A stretch of 64,000 nucleotides of DNA. Origin: Rhodococcus sp. 1163. Lineage in GTDB: Bacteria > Actinomycetota > Actinomycetes > Mycobacteriales > Mycobacteriaceae. The position numbers and the translations under genes were made by a program. Positions 18,002 through 27,406 of this stretch are shown one piece after another (the stretch's first letter is position 1; every line of letters starts with the position of its first letter). The notes beneath the pieces are model-generated. The model was given only the letters and a program-made list of their open reading frames with translations. It searched no databases and was not told the DNA's origin. The DNA lies in the NCBI RefSeq assembly GCF_002091985.1, contig NZ_MKKX01000038.1, positions 248,001-312,000 on the forward strand, given 5' to 3'.

Positions 18002-19144
18002 GTGGAACGCACGATATTCGATTCCGAGCACGACATGTTTCGCGAGTCGTACCGCAAGTTCCTCGACCAACACGTTGCGCCGAACCACTCCAAGTGGGAA
18101 GAGCAGAATCTCGTCGATCGTTGGGTGTGGGTAGAAGCTGGAAAGCAAGGATTCCTCGGCACCGACGTGCCGGAGGAGTACGGCGGCGGCGGTGTCAAGG
18201 ACTTCCGCTACAACGCCATCGTCACCGAGGAAACCACCCGCGGCGGTTACAGCGGAATCGGATTCACGCTGCACAACGACGTCGTCGCGCCATACCTCAT
18301 CAATCTGACGAACGAAGAACAGAAGCAGCGTTGGTTACCCGGATTCAGTTCCGGTGAGTTGATCACCGCGATCGCGATGACCGAACCCGGTACCGGTAGC
18401 GATCTGCAGGGAATCAAGACCAAGGCCGTTCGCGATGGTGACGAATGGGTCCTCAACGGGTCCAAGACCTTCATCACCAACGGAATCAATGCCGACCTCG
18501 TCATCGTCGTAGCCTGCACCGACCCCGACAAGGGTGCGCAGGGATTCAGCTTGCTCGTCGTCGAGCGCGACATGCCCGGTTTCGAACGCGGACGCAATCT
18601 CGACAAGATCGGGATGAAGGCGCAGGACACAGCCGAACTCAGCTTCACCGACGTCCGCGTGCCCGCCGCGAACCTTCTGGGTGAGGAGGGGATGGGCTTC
18701 ATCTACCTGATGCAGAACCTGCCTCAGGAACGACTGTCCATTGCGGTCGTCGCAGCAGCCGCCATGGAGTCGGCGCTCGACATGACAATTCAGTACTGCC
18801 GTGATCGCAAGGCCTTCGGTAAGTCCATCGGCAAATTCCAGAACACACGATTCGTGCTGGCGGAGTTGGCAACCGAGACGACGGCCTCACGGATCATGGT
18901 CGACAAATTCATCGAACTGCTCAACGACGGCAAGCTGACAGTTCAGGAAGCCGCTATGGCCAAGTGGTGGACCACCGAGAACCAGGTGCGTCTCATCGAC
19001 CGCTGCCTGCAACTGCATGGCGGATACGGATACATGAAGGAATACCCGATCGCCAAGGCCTACATGGACTCTCGGGTGCAGACAATCTACGGCGGAACGA
19101 CCGAGATCATGAAGGAAATCATCGGGCGGGGACTGAATCTCTAG
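18002..19144 (+). CDS. fadE20: Acyl-CoA dehydrogenase, FadE20-like
   Basis: A 380-residue FAD enzyme for the first oxidation of acyl-CoA in beta-oxidation. The N-terminal helical domain is followed by the FAD-binding segment ITAIAMTEPGTGSDLQGIKT, then WVLNGSKTFITNGINADLV. The C-terminal domain contains QLHGGYGYMKEYPIAKAYMD and IYGGTTEIMKEIIGR, which match long-chain/FadE20-type enzymes. GTG at 18002 is chosen for AAGGAG 6 nt upstream. Chain-length preference cannot be read from sequence. It converges with lexA across a strong hairpin. In M. tuberculosis fadE20 (Rv2724c) is next to hflX; here about 8 kb of PTS and permease genes separates them. Confidence 0.92.
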   Translation: MERTIFDSEHDMFRESYRKFLDQHVAPNHSKWEEQNLVDRWVWVEAGKQGFLGTDVPEEYGGGGVKDFRYNAIVTEETTRGGYSGIGFTLHNDVVAPYLINLTNEEQKQRWLPGFSSGELITAIAMTEPGTGSDLQGIKTKAVRDGDEWVLNGSKTFITNGINADLVIVVACTDPDKGAQGFSLLVVERDMPGFERGRNLDKIGMKAQDTAELSFTDVRVPAANLLGEEGMGFIYLMQNLPQERLSIAVVAAAAMESALDMTIQYCRDRKAFGKSIGKFQNTRFVLAELATETTASRIMVDKFIELLNDGKLTVQEAAMAKWWTTENQVRLIDRCLQLHGGYGYMKEYPIAKAYMDSRVQTIYGGTTEIMKEIIGRGLNL

Positions 19145-19165
19145 TACTTACCTCTCGATCGATAC

Positions 19166-19210
19166 AGCGAAGGGCCGCAACCTCGAAACCTGAAGTTGCG
19201 GCCCTTCGCT
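19166..19210. terminator. Bidirectional terminator between fadE20 and lexA
   Basis: A perfect 16-bp inverted repeat (arms 19166-19181 and 19195-19210, 13-nt loop) sits between the convergent stops of fadE20 (19144) and lexA (19226). The GC-rich core GGGCCGCAAC is flanked by AGCGAA/TTCGCT. There is no long U-tract, as is common in actinobacteria. Confidence 0.85.
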
Positions 19211-19225
19211 CTACGAACTCGCTGA

Positions 19226-20086
19226 TCAGAGCTTGCGCATGACCGTGACAACCTTGCCGAGGATAGCTGCGTCATTGCCCGGGATCGGTTCGAACAACGG
19301 GTTGTGCGGCAAGAGCCACACCTCACCCTTGGTGCGCTTGAATGTCTTCACCGTGGCTTCGCCATCGATCATGGCCGCAACGATGTCGCCGTTGTCGGCG
19401 ACACTCTGCTGCCGAACCACCACCCAGTCGCCATCGCAGATCGCTGCTTCGATCATCGACTCGCCGACCACTCTCAACAGGAACAGGGAACCCTGGCCGA
19501 CCAGTTCGCGGGGGAGAGGGAAAACGTCTTCGACCGCCTGCTCGGCAAGAATCGGACCGCCGGCAGCGATTCGTCCCAGTACCGGAACGAACGTCGGAGT
19601 CGGCAGCTGATCCTCCGCAGGCGCCGAGCCGTCGGCTACGGCTGCTGCGTGGTCTGCCTGAACCTCGTCGAGTCCGCGGACATCCACTGCGCGTGGGCGG
19701 TTCGGATCACGTCGGAGGAAGCCTTTGCGCTCAAGCGTGCGAAGTTGATGAGCGACCGACGAGGTCGACGTCAACCCGACCGCATCCCCGATCTCCCGGA
19801 TGCTCGGCGGATAGCCACGCTCGGTCACCGAAGCTCTGATGACCTCGAGAACCTTGCGTTGACGTTCGGTCAGGCCTGCATTGATGTCGGTGCCCTCACC
19901 TTCGAATGCCTTCGCCGTCGGCACCGAGGGCGCCTTGGCGGTTGTGGCGGTAGTCTTGGCAGCCTGCGCTGTGACCTTTCCACCGGTGGCACTTCCGCGC
20001 GTCTTTGCGCTCACTGACGTAGCCTTCGTCTTCCCGCTCGCCTTGCCCGTGGCTTTCGGTGACCCTGACGAGGTCTCTTCTTTCAT
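19226..20086 (-). CDS. lexA: SOS repressor LexA with a basic N-terminal extension
   Basis: A 286-residue repressor of DNA-damage genes, self-cleaved with RecA. The winged helix-turn-helix starts at [17 protein letters not shown] (residue 71) with [20 protein letters not shown]. The cleavage site is Ala175-Gly176 in [10 protein letters not shown], the nucleophile Ser210 in VVGESMIEA and the base Lys247 in ATVKTFK. Spacings of 34 and 37 residues equal those of E. coli LexA. The first 70 residues are Lys/Thr/Ala/Ser-rich and not part of the usual fold. The ATG at 20086 has AGGAGG 8 nt upstream; an ATG at 20104 is possible. A LexA box lies 123 bp upstream. Confidence 0.95.
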   Translation of the reverse strand: MKEETSSGSPKATGKASGKTKATSVSAKTRGSATGGKVTAQAAKTTATTAKAPSVPTAKAFEGEGTDINAGLTERQRKVLEVIRASVTERGYPPSIREIGDAVGLTSTSSVAHQLRTLERKGFLRRDPNRPRAVDVRGLDEVQADHAAAVADGSAPAEDQLPTPTFVPVLGRIAAGGPILAEQAVEDVFPLPRELVGQGSLFLLRVVGESMIEAAICDGDWVVVRQQSVADNGDIVAAMIDGEATVKTFKRTKGEVWLLPHNPLFEPIPGNDAAILGKVVTVMRKL

Positions 20087-20208
20087 TCGTGCATCCTCCT
20101 GCATCGCCTTCCCCTGCCGGGCATCTCGTGTGATCGAGTGGCCCGAACGCGTGGTGTGGATGTGACGTGTGGTTTCTGACACGAATCTAGCCCGAAAACC
20201 CTGTTCGA

Positions 20209-20224
20209 TCAAACATCTGTTCGA
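20209..20224. promoter_or_regulatory. LexA box (SOS box) for lexA
   Basis: TCAAACATCTGTTCGA matches the actinobacterial SOS motif TCGAAC-N4-GTTCGA at 11 of 12 defined positions. A further CTGTTCGATC at 20201-20210 repeats the right half. It lies in the lexA/ChiZ-like divergent region, closer to lexA, consistent with autoregulation. Confidence 0.8.
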
Positions 20225-20272
20225 TCCGTGTCGCAACTTCTGCTGACATTGTCCGACTCGCGTGATAGAACT

Positions 20273-20288
20273 TCGAACAAGCGTTCAT
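20273..20288. promoter_or_regulatory. Second LexA box, for the ChiZ-like gene
   Basis: TCGAACAAGCGTTCAT matches TCGAAC-N4-GTTCGA at 10 of 12 positions with a perfect left half, and another GAAC half-site follows at 20290. It lies 85 bp before the ChiZ-like start, so both divergent genes probably answer to DNA damage. Confidence 0.7.
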
Positions 20289-20372
20289 CGAACGCCTGAT
20301 CGAATAATGGTGAAAATCGCGTCGGTCGCGAGCATCACCACGGTCGATCTGTACACCGCAGTGGAGGTTCCG

Positions 20373-20819
20373 ATGAGCATCACTACAGAGCGCCGCAGTG
20401 CTCTCACCAGTCGCGCAGTAGCAAGTCGGGGTACAGACGGTCGCGATACCCTCGATCGCACAACGCGCTCGGCCTCGTCCGTCCGCACTTCTCGCCCGCG
20501 CACGTCTTGCGCGTCACTCGACCGTCGACGCTACCTTCACGCTCTCGCGCAACAGGACCGCGGCAACCGGGTCATCGATCACAGCTCCGCCGATCACAGC
20601 TTCGACGACGAGGCGCCGCGTCAGACACTGTCGTGGACCGCCACGGTCGCGGGTGTGCTGATCACAGCCATTGTTCTTCTGGGCTTGGTAGGGCTTGCGA
20701 ATCTACGCGCCGGATATCTCGACGGCGGTTCAGCGGGTGCTGTCACGGTCGTGGAGCACGGTGGATTCGTCGGTACTGCGGGTCAGGATGTCTTCACGGC
20801 CACCGACTCGGGCCAGTGA
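20373..20819 (+). CDS. ChiZ-like SOS-induced membrane protein without a LysM domain
   Basis: A 148-residue protein in the place of Rv2719c (chiZ), divergent from lexA. The cytoplasmic N-terminus (about 85 residues) is rich in Arg, Ser and Thr. One transmembrane helix (about residues 89-112, [20 protein letters not shown]) is followed by a short outside tail of about 35 residues ending in the stop at 20819. The LysM domain of the mycobacterial protein is absent. The ATG at 20373 has GTGGAGG 5 nt upstream. A LexA box at 20273 suggests SOS control. By analogy with ChiZ/DivS/SidA-type proteins it may delay division after DNA damage; that role is inference. Confidence 0.7.
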   Translation: MSITTERRSALTSRAVASRGTDGRDTLDRTTRSASSVRTSRPRTSCASLDRRRYLHALAQQDRGNRVIDHSSADHSFDDEAPRQTLSWTATVAGVLITAIVLLGLVGLANLRAGYLDGGSAGAVTVVEHGGFVGTAGQDVFTATDSGQ

Positions 20820-20958
20820 TGCAGCGATGCCTCAAGTGCTCCTCGGTGATCGAGCCAGGTACGCGGCACTGGGCTCGATAGGACTCCGAGTATCCTCGGT
20901 ACCTGCACCTCTTGCGCTACCAACGAGATGGTGTGACGGCTACGACGGAGGCTCCAAC

Positions 20959-21426
20959 ATGCATTGCCCGTTCTGCAAGCACCCCGACTCCCGAGTGGTC
21001 GACTCCCGCGAGGCGGACGAAGGTCAGGCGATCCGTCGTCGTCGCTCATGCCCGGAGTGTGGACGCCGCTTCACCACAGTGGAGACCGCTGTTCTGGCTG
21101 TCGTGAAGCGCAGCGGAGTCACCGAGCCCTTCAGTCGGGAGAAAGTAGTACGAGGCGTCCGTCGTGCCTGCCAGGGCCGCGATGTCGACAACGACGCACT
21201 GAATCTGTTGGCTCAGCAGGTCGAGGATGCAGTTCGTGCATCCGGATCGGCCGAGATCCCAAGCAACGAGGTCGGATTGGCTATTCTCGGTCCGCTTCGC
21301 GATCTCGACGAGGTTGCGTATCTACGGTTCGCGTCGGTGTACAAGTCCTTCAGTTCGGCCGAGGACTTCGAGAAAGAAATTCAGGACCTTCGCCAGCAGC
21401 GACAGTCAGCTGTCACTGTCGACTGA
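20959..21426 (+). CDS. nrdR: Transcriptional repressor NrdR
   Basis: A 155-residue ATP/dATP-sensing repressor of ribonucleotide reductase genes. The zinc ribbon uses Cys3, Cys6, Cys31 and Cys34 (MHCPFC and [11 protein letters not shown]). The ATP-cone domain follows from about residue 46 ([20 protein letters not shown]). Length matches the family. The ATG at 20959 has GGAGG 7 nt upstream. The lexA-ChiZ-nrdR order matches mycobacteria. No ribonucleotide reductase gene is in the window, and I saw no clear NrdR box, so its targets are elsewhere. Confidence 0.96.
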   Translation: MHCPFCKHPDSRVVDSREADEGQAIRRRRSCPECGRRFTTVETAVLAVVKRSGVTEPFSREKVVRGVRRACQGRDVDNDALNLLAQQVEDAVRASGSAEIPSNEVGLAILGPLRDLDEVAYLRFASVYKSFSSAEDFEKEIQDLRQQRQSAVTVD

Positions 21427-21470
21427 AGAACGCGTGCGCTCGACGGGCGTGAATCGGTCGACGCGAGGCC

Positions 21471-24400
21471 TCACTGTTGGCTTACGGCCTGGATTGCTTT
21501 CGTAATCCTCTTTTCCGATATCGGGTACGCCGTGCGAATTCCTTGCGCGAAAAGTTGAATTCGTAACTCCTCGATCATCCAGAAGATCTCCTGCACTGGT
21601 TTGCTCTGCTGTCGGGCTTCAGGAAGCGACTTCAGCAGTCGGTCGTATGCCTCGTAGACTCGATCGAGTGCGTTCATTCCGGTTTCGTCCCGGTTCGCGC
21701 TGCTGGGTAGTGAGCCGAGTCGCCGAGTAGCGGCCGTGAGGTACCGGGGAATTTCAGCGAGCCTGGCAGAGCCGAATTCGAATACGAAGCCATTGAAGAC
21801 CAGACCGGCTAGTTGCTCGCGAACGTCATCGGCGGTTTCGCCGCCTGCTCGTTCGAGTGCGGCTCGAAGCTCCACGGCCGCAGTCAGAATCGGTCGAATC
21901 AGTGCAAGGACCCGAGACGTGCGTTCGGTTACCTCGGCATTCACCGACTTGACCAGAGCTTCGAATTCTTGCGGCGAGCGGACGGGACCGCCGTGCGCAC
22001 TCATCGACTCGTCGATCGCCGTCGTGCGGCAGTCCTCGAGTAGTGCTTCGATGCTGCCGTACGGATTCTGCCCGAGTGCGATTCTTTCCTTTGTCGGAAT
22101 TCCAGCGATGAGTGCCTTTGTGCCGCGCGGTGCACGCTCGCTCAACAGAGCCCTGGTTCCGTTGCGCATTGCGGCACGCTGCTGGGCGAGTGTGCTCAGT
22201 ACCCGGACCGCGACGCCACCGCTTTCCGGAACGAGTGCGGGATATCCGGTGACTCGTTGGCCACCGACAGAACGTGAGACGGTCTCCTCGAGAGTTCCCA
22301 GAGTCGAGGACGTCCATGCCAGCGTTGCCGCTCGCTCGGCTTGACCGACGGCACTGGCGACTTCGCGGTTCACTCGCGGTGACAGGGTCTGTCGGAGGGC
22401 AGTCAGGTTCTTGTTCGACCCGAGTACGTCTCCGTTGATATCCACTGCGACAAACGTCATCCGGAGATGGTCGGGGAGCTCGGAAACCTGAAAGTCTGCC
22501 GGATCGATCCGGCATGAACCCAACCGTGAGAGCTCACGGGCCAGCGCGGTGAGAACGGGTTCCGATCTCGGCTTCATCGCCGTCAGTGCGGCGGCGGCAA
22601 AGTCGGGAGCGGGCACCACGTTGCGTCGTAAAGTCTTGGGCAGCAGTTTGATCAGTGTGCTGATGAGTTCCGCTCGCATGCCCGGGACCAGCCAGTCGAA
22701 TCCGACCGGTTGAACCTGCGCGAGCAGGGCGATCGGGATGCGGGCGCTGACTCCGTCGGCGGCGGAACCTGGCTCGAACTGATAGGTCAGCGGAAACTGG
22801 ACCTCGCCTTGGCGCCACGCATCGGGATACTCCCCACCCAGTACGGATGCAGCGTCGGGATTGACGACGGTCGATGCTGTGAAGTCGAGGAGATCCGGCG
22901 TCGTGCGCCTCGTCTTCTTCCACCACGTGTCGAAGTGGCGAGCGGAAACGGCTTCCGCACCGATTCTGGAGTCGTAGAACTCGAAGAGTGCATCGTCGTC
23001 GACCACGATGTCGCGACGGCGGGCCCGATTCTCGAGCTCGCCGACGTCGTCGAGCAGTGCGCGGTTCTTGTGAAAGAACGGATGCTGCGTCGTCCACTCG
23101 CCCTGCACCAGTGCATGTCTGATGAACAGCTCGCGCGAGACTTCGGCGTCGATGCTGTGGTATCCGACAGGTCGGCCGGTTACGAGGGGAAGCCCGTACA
23201 GGGTGACGCGCTCGTATGCCATGGCCGATTGGCGTTTGGTGGACCAATGTGGCTCGGAATAGGTGCGTTTGACTAGATGTGGGGCGAGTCGTTCGGCCCA
23301 CTCGGGTTCGATTCGGGCCGCCATGCGGCCCCACAGACGTCCGGTCTCGACCAGTTCGGCCGCCATCACCCAGCGTGGAGGCTTCTTGAACAGCCCGGAG
23401 CCGGGGAATATCGCAAAGTGGGTTCCGCGGGCACCCAGGAACTCGCGTTTGTCACCTTCTTTGACTCCGATATGCGAAAGGAGGCCGGCCAGGAGCGCCT
23501 GATGCAACGAATCGTGCGAGCTCGGCGCGTCGGGCACAGTCCAGCCGAGACCCCTGGTGATCTGACGTAGTTGACCGTGCAGGTCCTGCCATTCGCGCAC
23601 ACGGAGGTAGTGCAGGAATTCGTTTCGGCACATTCTTCGAAACTGGTTCGACGACAGGTCGTTTCGTTGGTCGCGAAGGTATTCCCACAGTGCTGTGTAC
23701 GACAGGAAGTCCGAGTTCGGAGCCGTGAATCTTGCATGCTGCTCATCGGCTGCTTGCTGGTGTTCTGCTGGACGTTCGCGAACGTCTTGGATGGACATGG
23801 CCGAGACGACGACGAGAGCGTCGGCGAGCGCGCCCGTCTTGTTCGCTTCTACGAGCATGCGGGCCATGCGCGGATCGACTGGAAGTTGAGCCAGCTCGCG
23901 CCCGATCGGCGTGAGTTCGGACTCGCCGGTATTCGAGGACGGCTTCAAAGCCCCCAACTCTTCGAGCAAACCGATTCCGTCGCGAATGCTGCGCGGATCG
24001 GGCGGCTCGACAAAGGGGAATGCGTCGATCTTGCCCAGGCCGAGGGAAGTCATTTGCAGGATTACCGAAGCGAGGTTGGTGCGGAGGATCTCCGGTTCGG
24101 TGAACGGTGGCCGTGCCTCGAAGTCGTCTTCGGAGTACAGACGGATGCAGATTCCGTCGGCCACACGGCCACATCTACCTGCCCGCTGTCGGGCCGATGC
24201 TTGCGAAATCGGCTCGATAGGGAGTCGCTGGACTTTGGTGCGCAACGAGTACCGCGAGATGCGCGCGGTACCGGGGTCGACGACGTATCTGATCCCGGGG
24301 ACCGTCAGTGACGTCTCGGCGACGTTGGTCGAGAGAACGACGCGACGGCCGGTGTGTGAGGAGAACACGCGGTGCTGCTCATCGGCGGACAGGCGCGCAT

Positions 24401-25376
24401 ACAGGGGTACGACCTCGGTGTTGCGTAGCTGCCGATCGCGCAATGCATCGGCCGTATCGCGGATCTCGCGTTCACCGGAGAGGAAGACGAGAATGTCGCC
24501 TTCACCTTCGGCCATGAGTTCGTCGACGGCATCGCATGTTGCGTCGACGGGATCTCGGTCGACAGTCGTCTCGCCTGCGTCGACCGTCAGCGGGCGGTAC
24601 CGCATCTCCACGGGGAACGTGCGTCCGGACACTTCGATGATGGGGGCCGGTACACCGTCCCGGGCGAAGTGCTGGGCGAATCGTTCCGGATCGATCGTTG
24701 CGGAGGTGATGATCACCTTCAGATCGGGCCGGCGGGGGAGTAGCTGAGCGAGGTAGCCGAGGATGAAGTCGATATTGAGACTTCGTTCGTGAGCCTCGTC
24801 GATGATGAGCGTGTCGTACTGCCGGAGCATCCGGTCTCGTTGAATCTCGGCCAAGAGAATTCCATCGGTCATCAGCTTGACCAGGGTCGAGTCCGAGGAT
24901 TGATCGGTGAATCTGACCTTGTAGCCGACAGATTGTCCGAGGGTCTCGCCCACCTCCTCGGCGATGCGCTCGGCAACCGTTCTGGCAGCGAGTCGACGGG
25001 GTTGGGTGTGGCCGATGGATCCTCGGATCCCACGGCCTAGTTCGAGACAGATCTTGGGAATCTGTGTCGTTTTGCCCGATCCGGTTTCCCCGGCGACGAT
25101 CACGACCTGATGTTGCTCGATCGCGGCGGCGATGTCGTCCTTGCGGCGGCTGACCGGAAGCGCCTCGGGATACTCGATCGTCGGAACCGCGGCACGCCGA
25201 TTCGCGATCAGAGTCTCGGCGCGAACGATCTCGGGTTCGGTCGCTGCCAGGGCATCGTCGGTGCGGGCACGTTCGAGCTTGCGTCGTAGGCGGTGGGCGT
25301 CGCGCACGGAGACCGACGAAAGTCGGGCGGTCAGGGTGCGTCTGAGACTCGGAGACGGGGATGTTGATGTGGACAT
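21471..25376 (-). CDS. hrpA: ATP-dependent RNA helicase HrpA (DEAH box)
   Basis: A 1301-residue SF2 helicase of the DEAH/RHA family. The P-loop GETGSGKTT is at 96-104 and DEAH at 193-196. Also visible are SATI, the helicase C motifs STNVAETSLTVPGI and RQRAGRCGR, then the helicase-associated and OB-type regions and the long DUF3418-type C-terminal region characteristic of full-length bacterial HrpA. In E. coli HrpA acts on stalled or collided ribosomes and on fimbrial mRNA processing. The start at 25376 (MSTSTSPSPSL) fits the family; a longer frame to 25511 overlaps the divergent gene. It converges with nrdR, 44 bp apart. Confidence 0.94.
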   Translation of the reverse strand: MSTSTSPSPSLRRTLTARLSSVSVRDAHRLRRKLERARTDDALAATEPEIVRAETLIANRRAAVPTIEYPEALPVSRRKDDIAAAIEQHQVVIVAGETGSGKTTQIPKICLELGRGIRGSIGHTQPRRLAARTVAERIAEEVGETLGQSVGYKVRFTDQSSDSTLVKLMTDGILLAEIQRDRMLRQYDTLIIDEAHERSLNIDFILGYLAQLLPRRPDLKVIITSATIDPERFAQHFARDGVPAPIIEVSGRTFPVEMRYRPLTVDAGETTVDRDPVDATCDAVDELMAEGEGDILVFLSGEREIRDTADALRDRQLRNTEVVPLYARLSADEQHRVFSSHTGRRVVLSTNVAETSLTVPGIRYVVDPGTARISRYSLRTKVQRLPIEPISQASARQRAGRCGRVADGICIRLYSEDDFEARPPFTEPEILRTNLASVILQMTSLGLGKIDAFPFVEPPDPRSIRDGIGLLEELGALKPSSNTGESELTPIGRELAQLPVDPRMARMLVEANKTGALADALVVVSAMSIQDVRERPAEHQQAADEQHARFTAPNSDFLSYTALWEYLRDQRNDLSSNQFRRMCRNEFLHYLRVREWQDLHGQLRQITRGLGWTVPDAPSSHDSLHQALLAGLLSHIGVKEGDKREFLGARGTHFAIFPGSGLFKKPPRWVMAAELVETGRLWGRMAARIEPEWAERLAPHLVKRTYSEPHWSTKRQSAMAYERVTLYGLPLVTGRPVGYHSIDAEVSRELFIRHALVQGEWTTQHPFFHKNRALLDDVGELENRARRRDIVVDDDALFEFYDSRIGAEAVSARHFDTWWKKTRRTTPDLLDFTASTVVNPDAASVLGGEYPDAWRQGEVQFPLTYQFEPGSAADGVSARIPIALLAQVQPVGFDWLVPGMRAELISTLIKLLPKTLRRNVVPAPDFAAAALTAMKPRSEPVLTALARELSRLGSCRIDPADFQVSELPDHLRMTFVAVDINGDVLGSNKNLTALRQTLSPRVNREVASAVGQAERAATLAWTSSTLGTLEETVSRSVGGQRVTGYPALVPESGGVAVRVLSTLAQQRAAMRNGTRALLSERAPRGTKALIAGIPTKERIALGQNPYGSIEALLEDCRTTAIDESMSAHGGPVRSPQEFEALVKSVNAEVTERTSRVLALIRPILTAAVELRAALERAGGETADDVREQLAGLVFNGFVFEFGSARLAEIPRYLTAATRRLGSLPSSANRDETGMNALDRVYEAYDRLLKSLPEARQQSKPVQEIFWMIEELRIQLFAQGIRTAYPISEKRITKAIQAVSQQ

Positions 25377-25469
25377 GCTGCCCACCAGGGTATCTGCCCG
25401 GTTGCTCGAGAGCTGGACTGCCCGACCCAAACGCAGGCAAATCACTGCCGGTTCGTGCCAAGATAGACT

Positions 25470-26132
25470 ATGACGACCTCGCAGCGTGCGCCCGCAGCTC
25501 TCGGTACACACGTGCTCGTGAGGGCCTTCCGGCTTCTGTTTGCTGCGCTCACGTTCGCCGCGCTCTCGTGGATCGTCGCAAAAGGCCTGGACAGTAGCTC
25601 TTTCTCACTCGCCAACTACTTCAGCTACTTCACCGTGCTCAGCAATGTTCTGACCGTCCTCGTGCTTGCGGTGGGCGGAGCCGCTGACCCGCAGGGAGAG
25701 CGGTGGCAGTTGTTCCGCGGGGGTGTGACGTTGTACATGGTCATCACCGGGATCATCTACGCCGTTCTTCTCGCCGGGATCGACGTCGGCGTCGCTGATC
25801 CGTGGACCAACAATGTGGTTCATCGAATCATGCCGGTGGTGCTTCTGATCGACTGGATCGTGATGCCGCCGCGCAAGAAGATTTCCGACGCACAGTCGCT
25901 GATCTGGCTGGTCTTTCCCTTCGTCTACGGGATCTACAGTCTGATTCGCGGTCCGATCGTCGACTGGTATCCGTATCCGTTCCTCGATCCGCGCGGCCAG
26001 GGATACGTTGCGTTGGTGATCGGTCTGCTCGTACTCACCGTCGCCTTCGTGTTGATGGCACTTGCGGTGAACGCTGTCGGCCGGCTCGGATGCCGATGGC
26101 GGTACGGGGCACAATCGGAGGCAGCTCGTTGA
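25470..26132 (+). CDS. Pr6Pr family membrane protein
   Basis: A 220-residue integral membrane protein with six hydrophobic helices (about 15-37, 48-66, 82-103, 118-132, 145-160, 183-205). Conserved-looking segments include ANYFSYFTVLSNVLTVLVL, NNVVHRIMPVVLLIDWIVMPP and DWYPYPFLDPRGQGY, which fit the Pr6Pr (FAR-17a/AIG1-like) membrane family. Its function is unknown. It starts 93 bp from the divergent hrpA, and its stop overlaps a TTG start for the aminotransferase (TTGA at 26129-26132), so the two are likely coupled. Confidence 0.85.
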   Translation: MTTSQRAPAALGTHVLVRAFRLLFAALTFAALSWIVAKGLDSSSFSLANYFSYFTVLSNVLTVLVLAVGGAADPQGERWQLFRGGVTLYMVITGIIYAVLLAGIDVGVADPWTNNVVHRIMPVVLLIDWIVMPPRKKISDAQSLIWLVFPFVYGIYSLIRGPIVDWYPYPFLDPRGQGYVALVIGLLVLTVAFVLMALAVNAVGRLGCRWRYGAQSEAAR

Positions 26133-27406
26133 CTAAGCTCGGAGCCATGTCTTCTGTGGCCGATACTTCCCCTGAGTCCACCTCGTCCGCCCTATGGCAC
26201 GGTTTCGCCGATATGGGTGCTGTGACCAGAACAGGCCCCTTCGTCGTCTCACGTGGCGAGGGAGCTCACATCTGGGACCGGGACGGCAACAAATATCTCG
26301 ATGCAACTGCCGGGCTGTGGTTCACGAACGTCGGTCACGGACGGACCGAGATTGCCGACGCCGTCGCCGCCCAGCTCGGATCGCTGGCGCACTACTCCAA
26401 CTTCGGTGATTTCGTCCCGGAGACGACGCTGGCTCTCGCGGAGCGGCTCGGGAAGATCGCGCCCGTCGCGGGTAGCAAGGTGTTCTTCACCTCGGGTGGC
26501 TCCGACTCGATCGACACAGCGGCGAAATTGGCCAGGCGTTACTGGCACGAGATGGGCAAGCCTGGGAAAAAGCTCATTGTCGGTCGTGAGAAGGCTTACC
26601 ACGGAATGCATGTCGCAGGTACTGCACTGGCAGGCATTGCGGTGAACCGGGAGAACTACGGCGAGTTGATGCCGGACGCGCGCACTGTCGCTTGGGACGA
26701 TGCGAAGAGCTTGCTGGCGCTCATCGAGGAAGTCGGGGCCGACAAGATCGCCGCCTTCTTCTGCGAGCCCATCATCGGTGCCGGTGGGGTCTACCTGCCG
26801 CCGAAGGGGTATCTGCAGGAGGTACGCCAAATCTGTCGTGACAACGACGTCCTGTTCGTCACGGACGAGGTAGTGACCGGCTTCGGCCGAATCGGCGGTT
26901 CGTGGTTCGCGTCGACTCGTTTCGACCTTCAGCCCGACCTGATGACCACTGCGAAGGGGCTTACCTCGGGGTACGTCCCGATGGGTGCGGTGTTCGTCGC
27001 CCCGCACATCGCCGAGCCGTTCTACTCCGGTGGCGTCTGGTGGCGCCACGGCTACACCTACGGTGGACACGCAGGGGCAGCGGCCGCGGCGATGGCAACA
27101 CTGGACATCATGGAACGCGAGAACCTGCTGCAAGAGTCCGCTCGACTCGAGACGTCGCTGCACACCCATCTGGCCCCACTCGCCGAACATCCTCGCGTGC
27201 AGGAGGTTCGCAGCGGACTCGGTGCAGTAGCAGCAGTGCAGCTGGTCGATCCGGCCGAGGCGCTCCCCTTCGTCGCGACGCTCCGCAAACACGGTGTCTC
27301 CGGGCGCGCTGCAGGGCAGGGCGCGATGCAGATCTCGCCGTCGTTCGTGATGACGGACAACGAGGTGGAAGAACTCGCTGCTCGGATCCTCAGCGCGCTC
27401 GGCTGA
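26129..27406 (+). CDS. Class III (omega) aminotransferase, PLP-dependent
   Basis: A 425-residue fold-type I aminotransferase. The PLP lysine is in DLMTTAKGLTSGYVPMGAV (Lys276), with the Asp-containing LFVTDEVVTGFGRIG before it and HGYTYGGHAGAAAAA after. Such enzymes use omega-amino groups (beta-alanine, putrescine, diamines or aromatic amines) with pyruvate or 2-oxoglutarate; the substrate is not predictable here. The TTG at 26129 is preferred because GGAGG lies 7 nt upstream (26117-26121) and it overlaps the previous stop. The ATG at 26147 would give the more usual N-terminus but its GGAG is only 2 nt away. The 3' end overlaps the convergent small gene by 17 bp. Confidence 0.9.
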   Translation: MTKLGAMSSVADTSPESTSSALWHGFADMGAVTRTGPFVVSRGEGAHIWDRDGNKYLDATAGLWFTNVGHGRTEIADAVAAQLGSLAHYSNFGDFVPETTLALAERLGKIAPVAGSKVFFTSGGSDSIDTAAKLARRYWHEMGKPGKKLIVGREKAYHGMHVAGTALAGIAVNRENYGELMPDARTVAWDDAKSLLALIEEVGADKIAAFFCEPIIGAGGVYLPPKGYLQEVRQICRDNDVLFVTDEVVTGFGRIGGSWFASTRFDLQPDLMTTAKGLTSGYVPMGAVFVAPHIAEPFYSGGVWWRHGYTYGGHAGAAAAAMATLDIMERENLLQESARLETSLHTHLAPLAEHPRVQEVRSGLGAVAAVQLVDPAEALPFVATLRKHGVSGRAAGQGAMQISPSFVMTDNEVEELAARILSALG

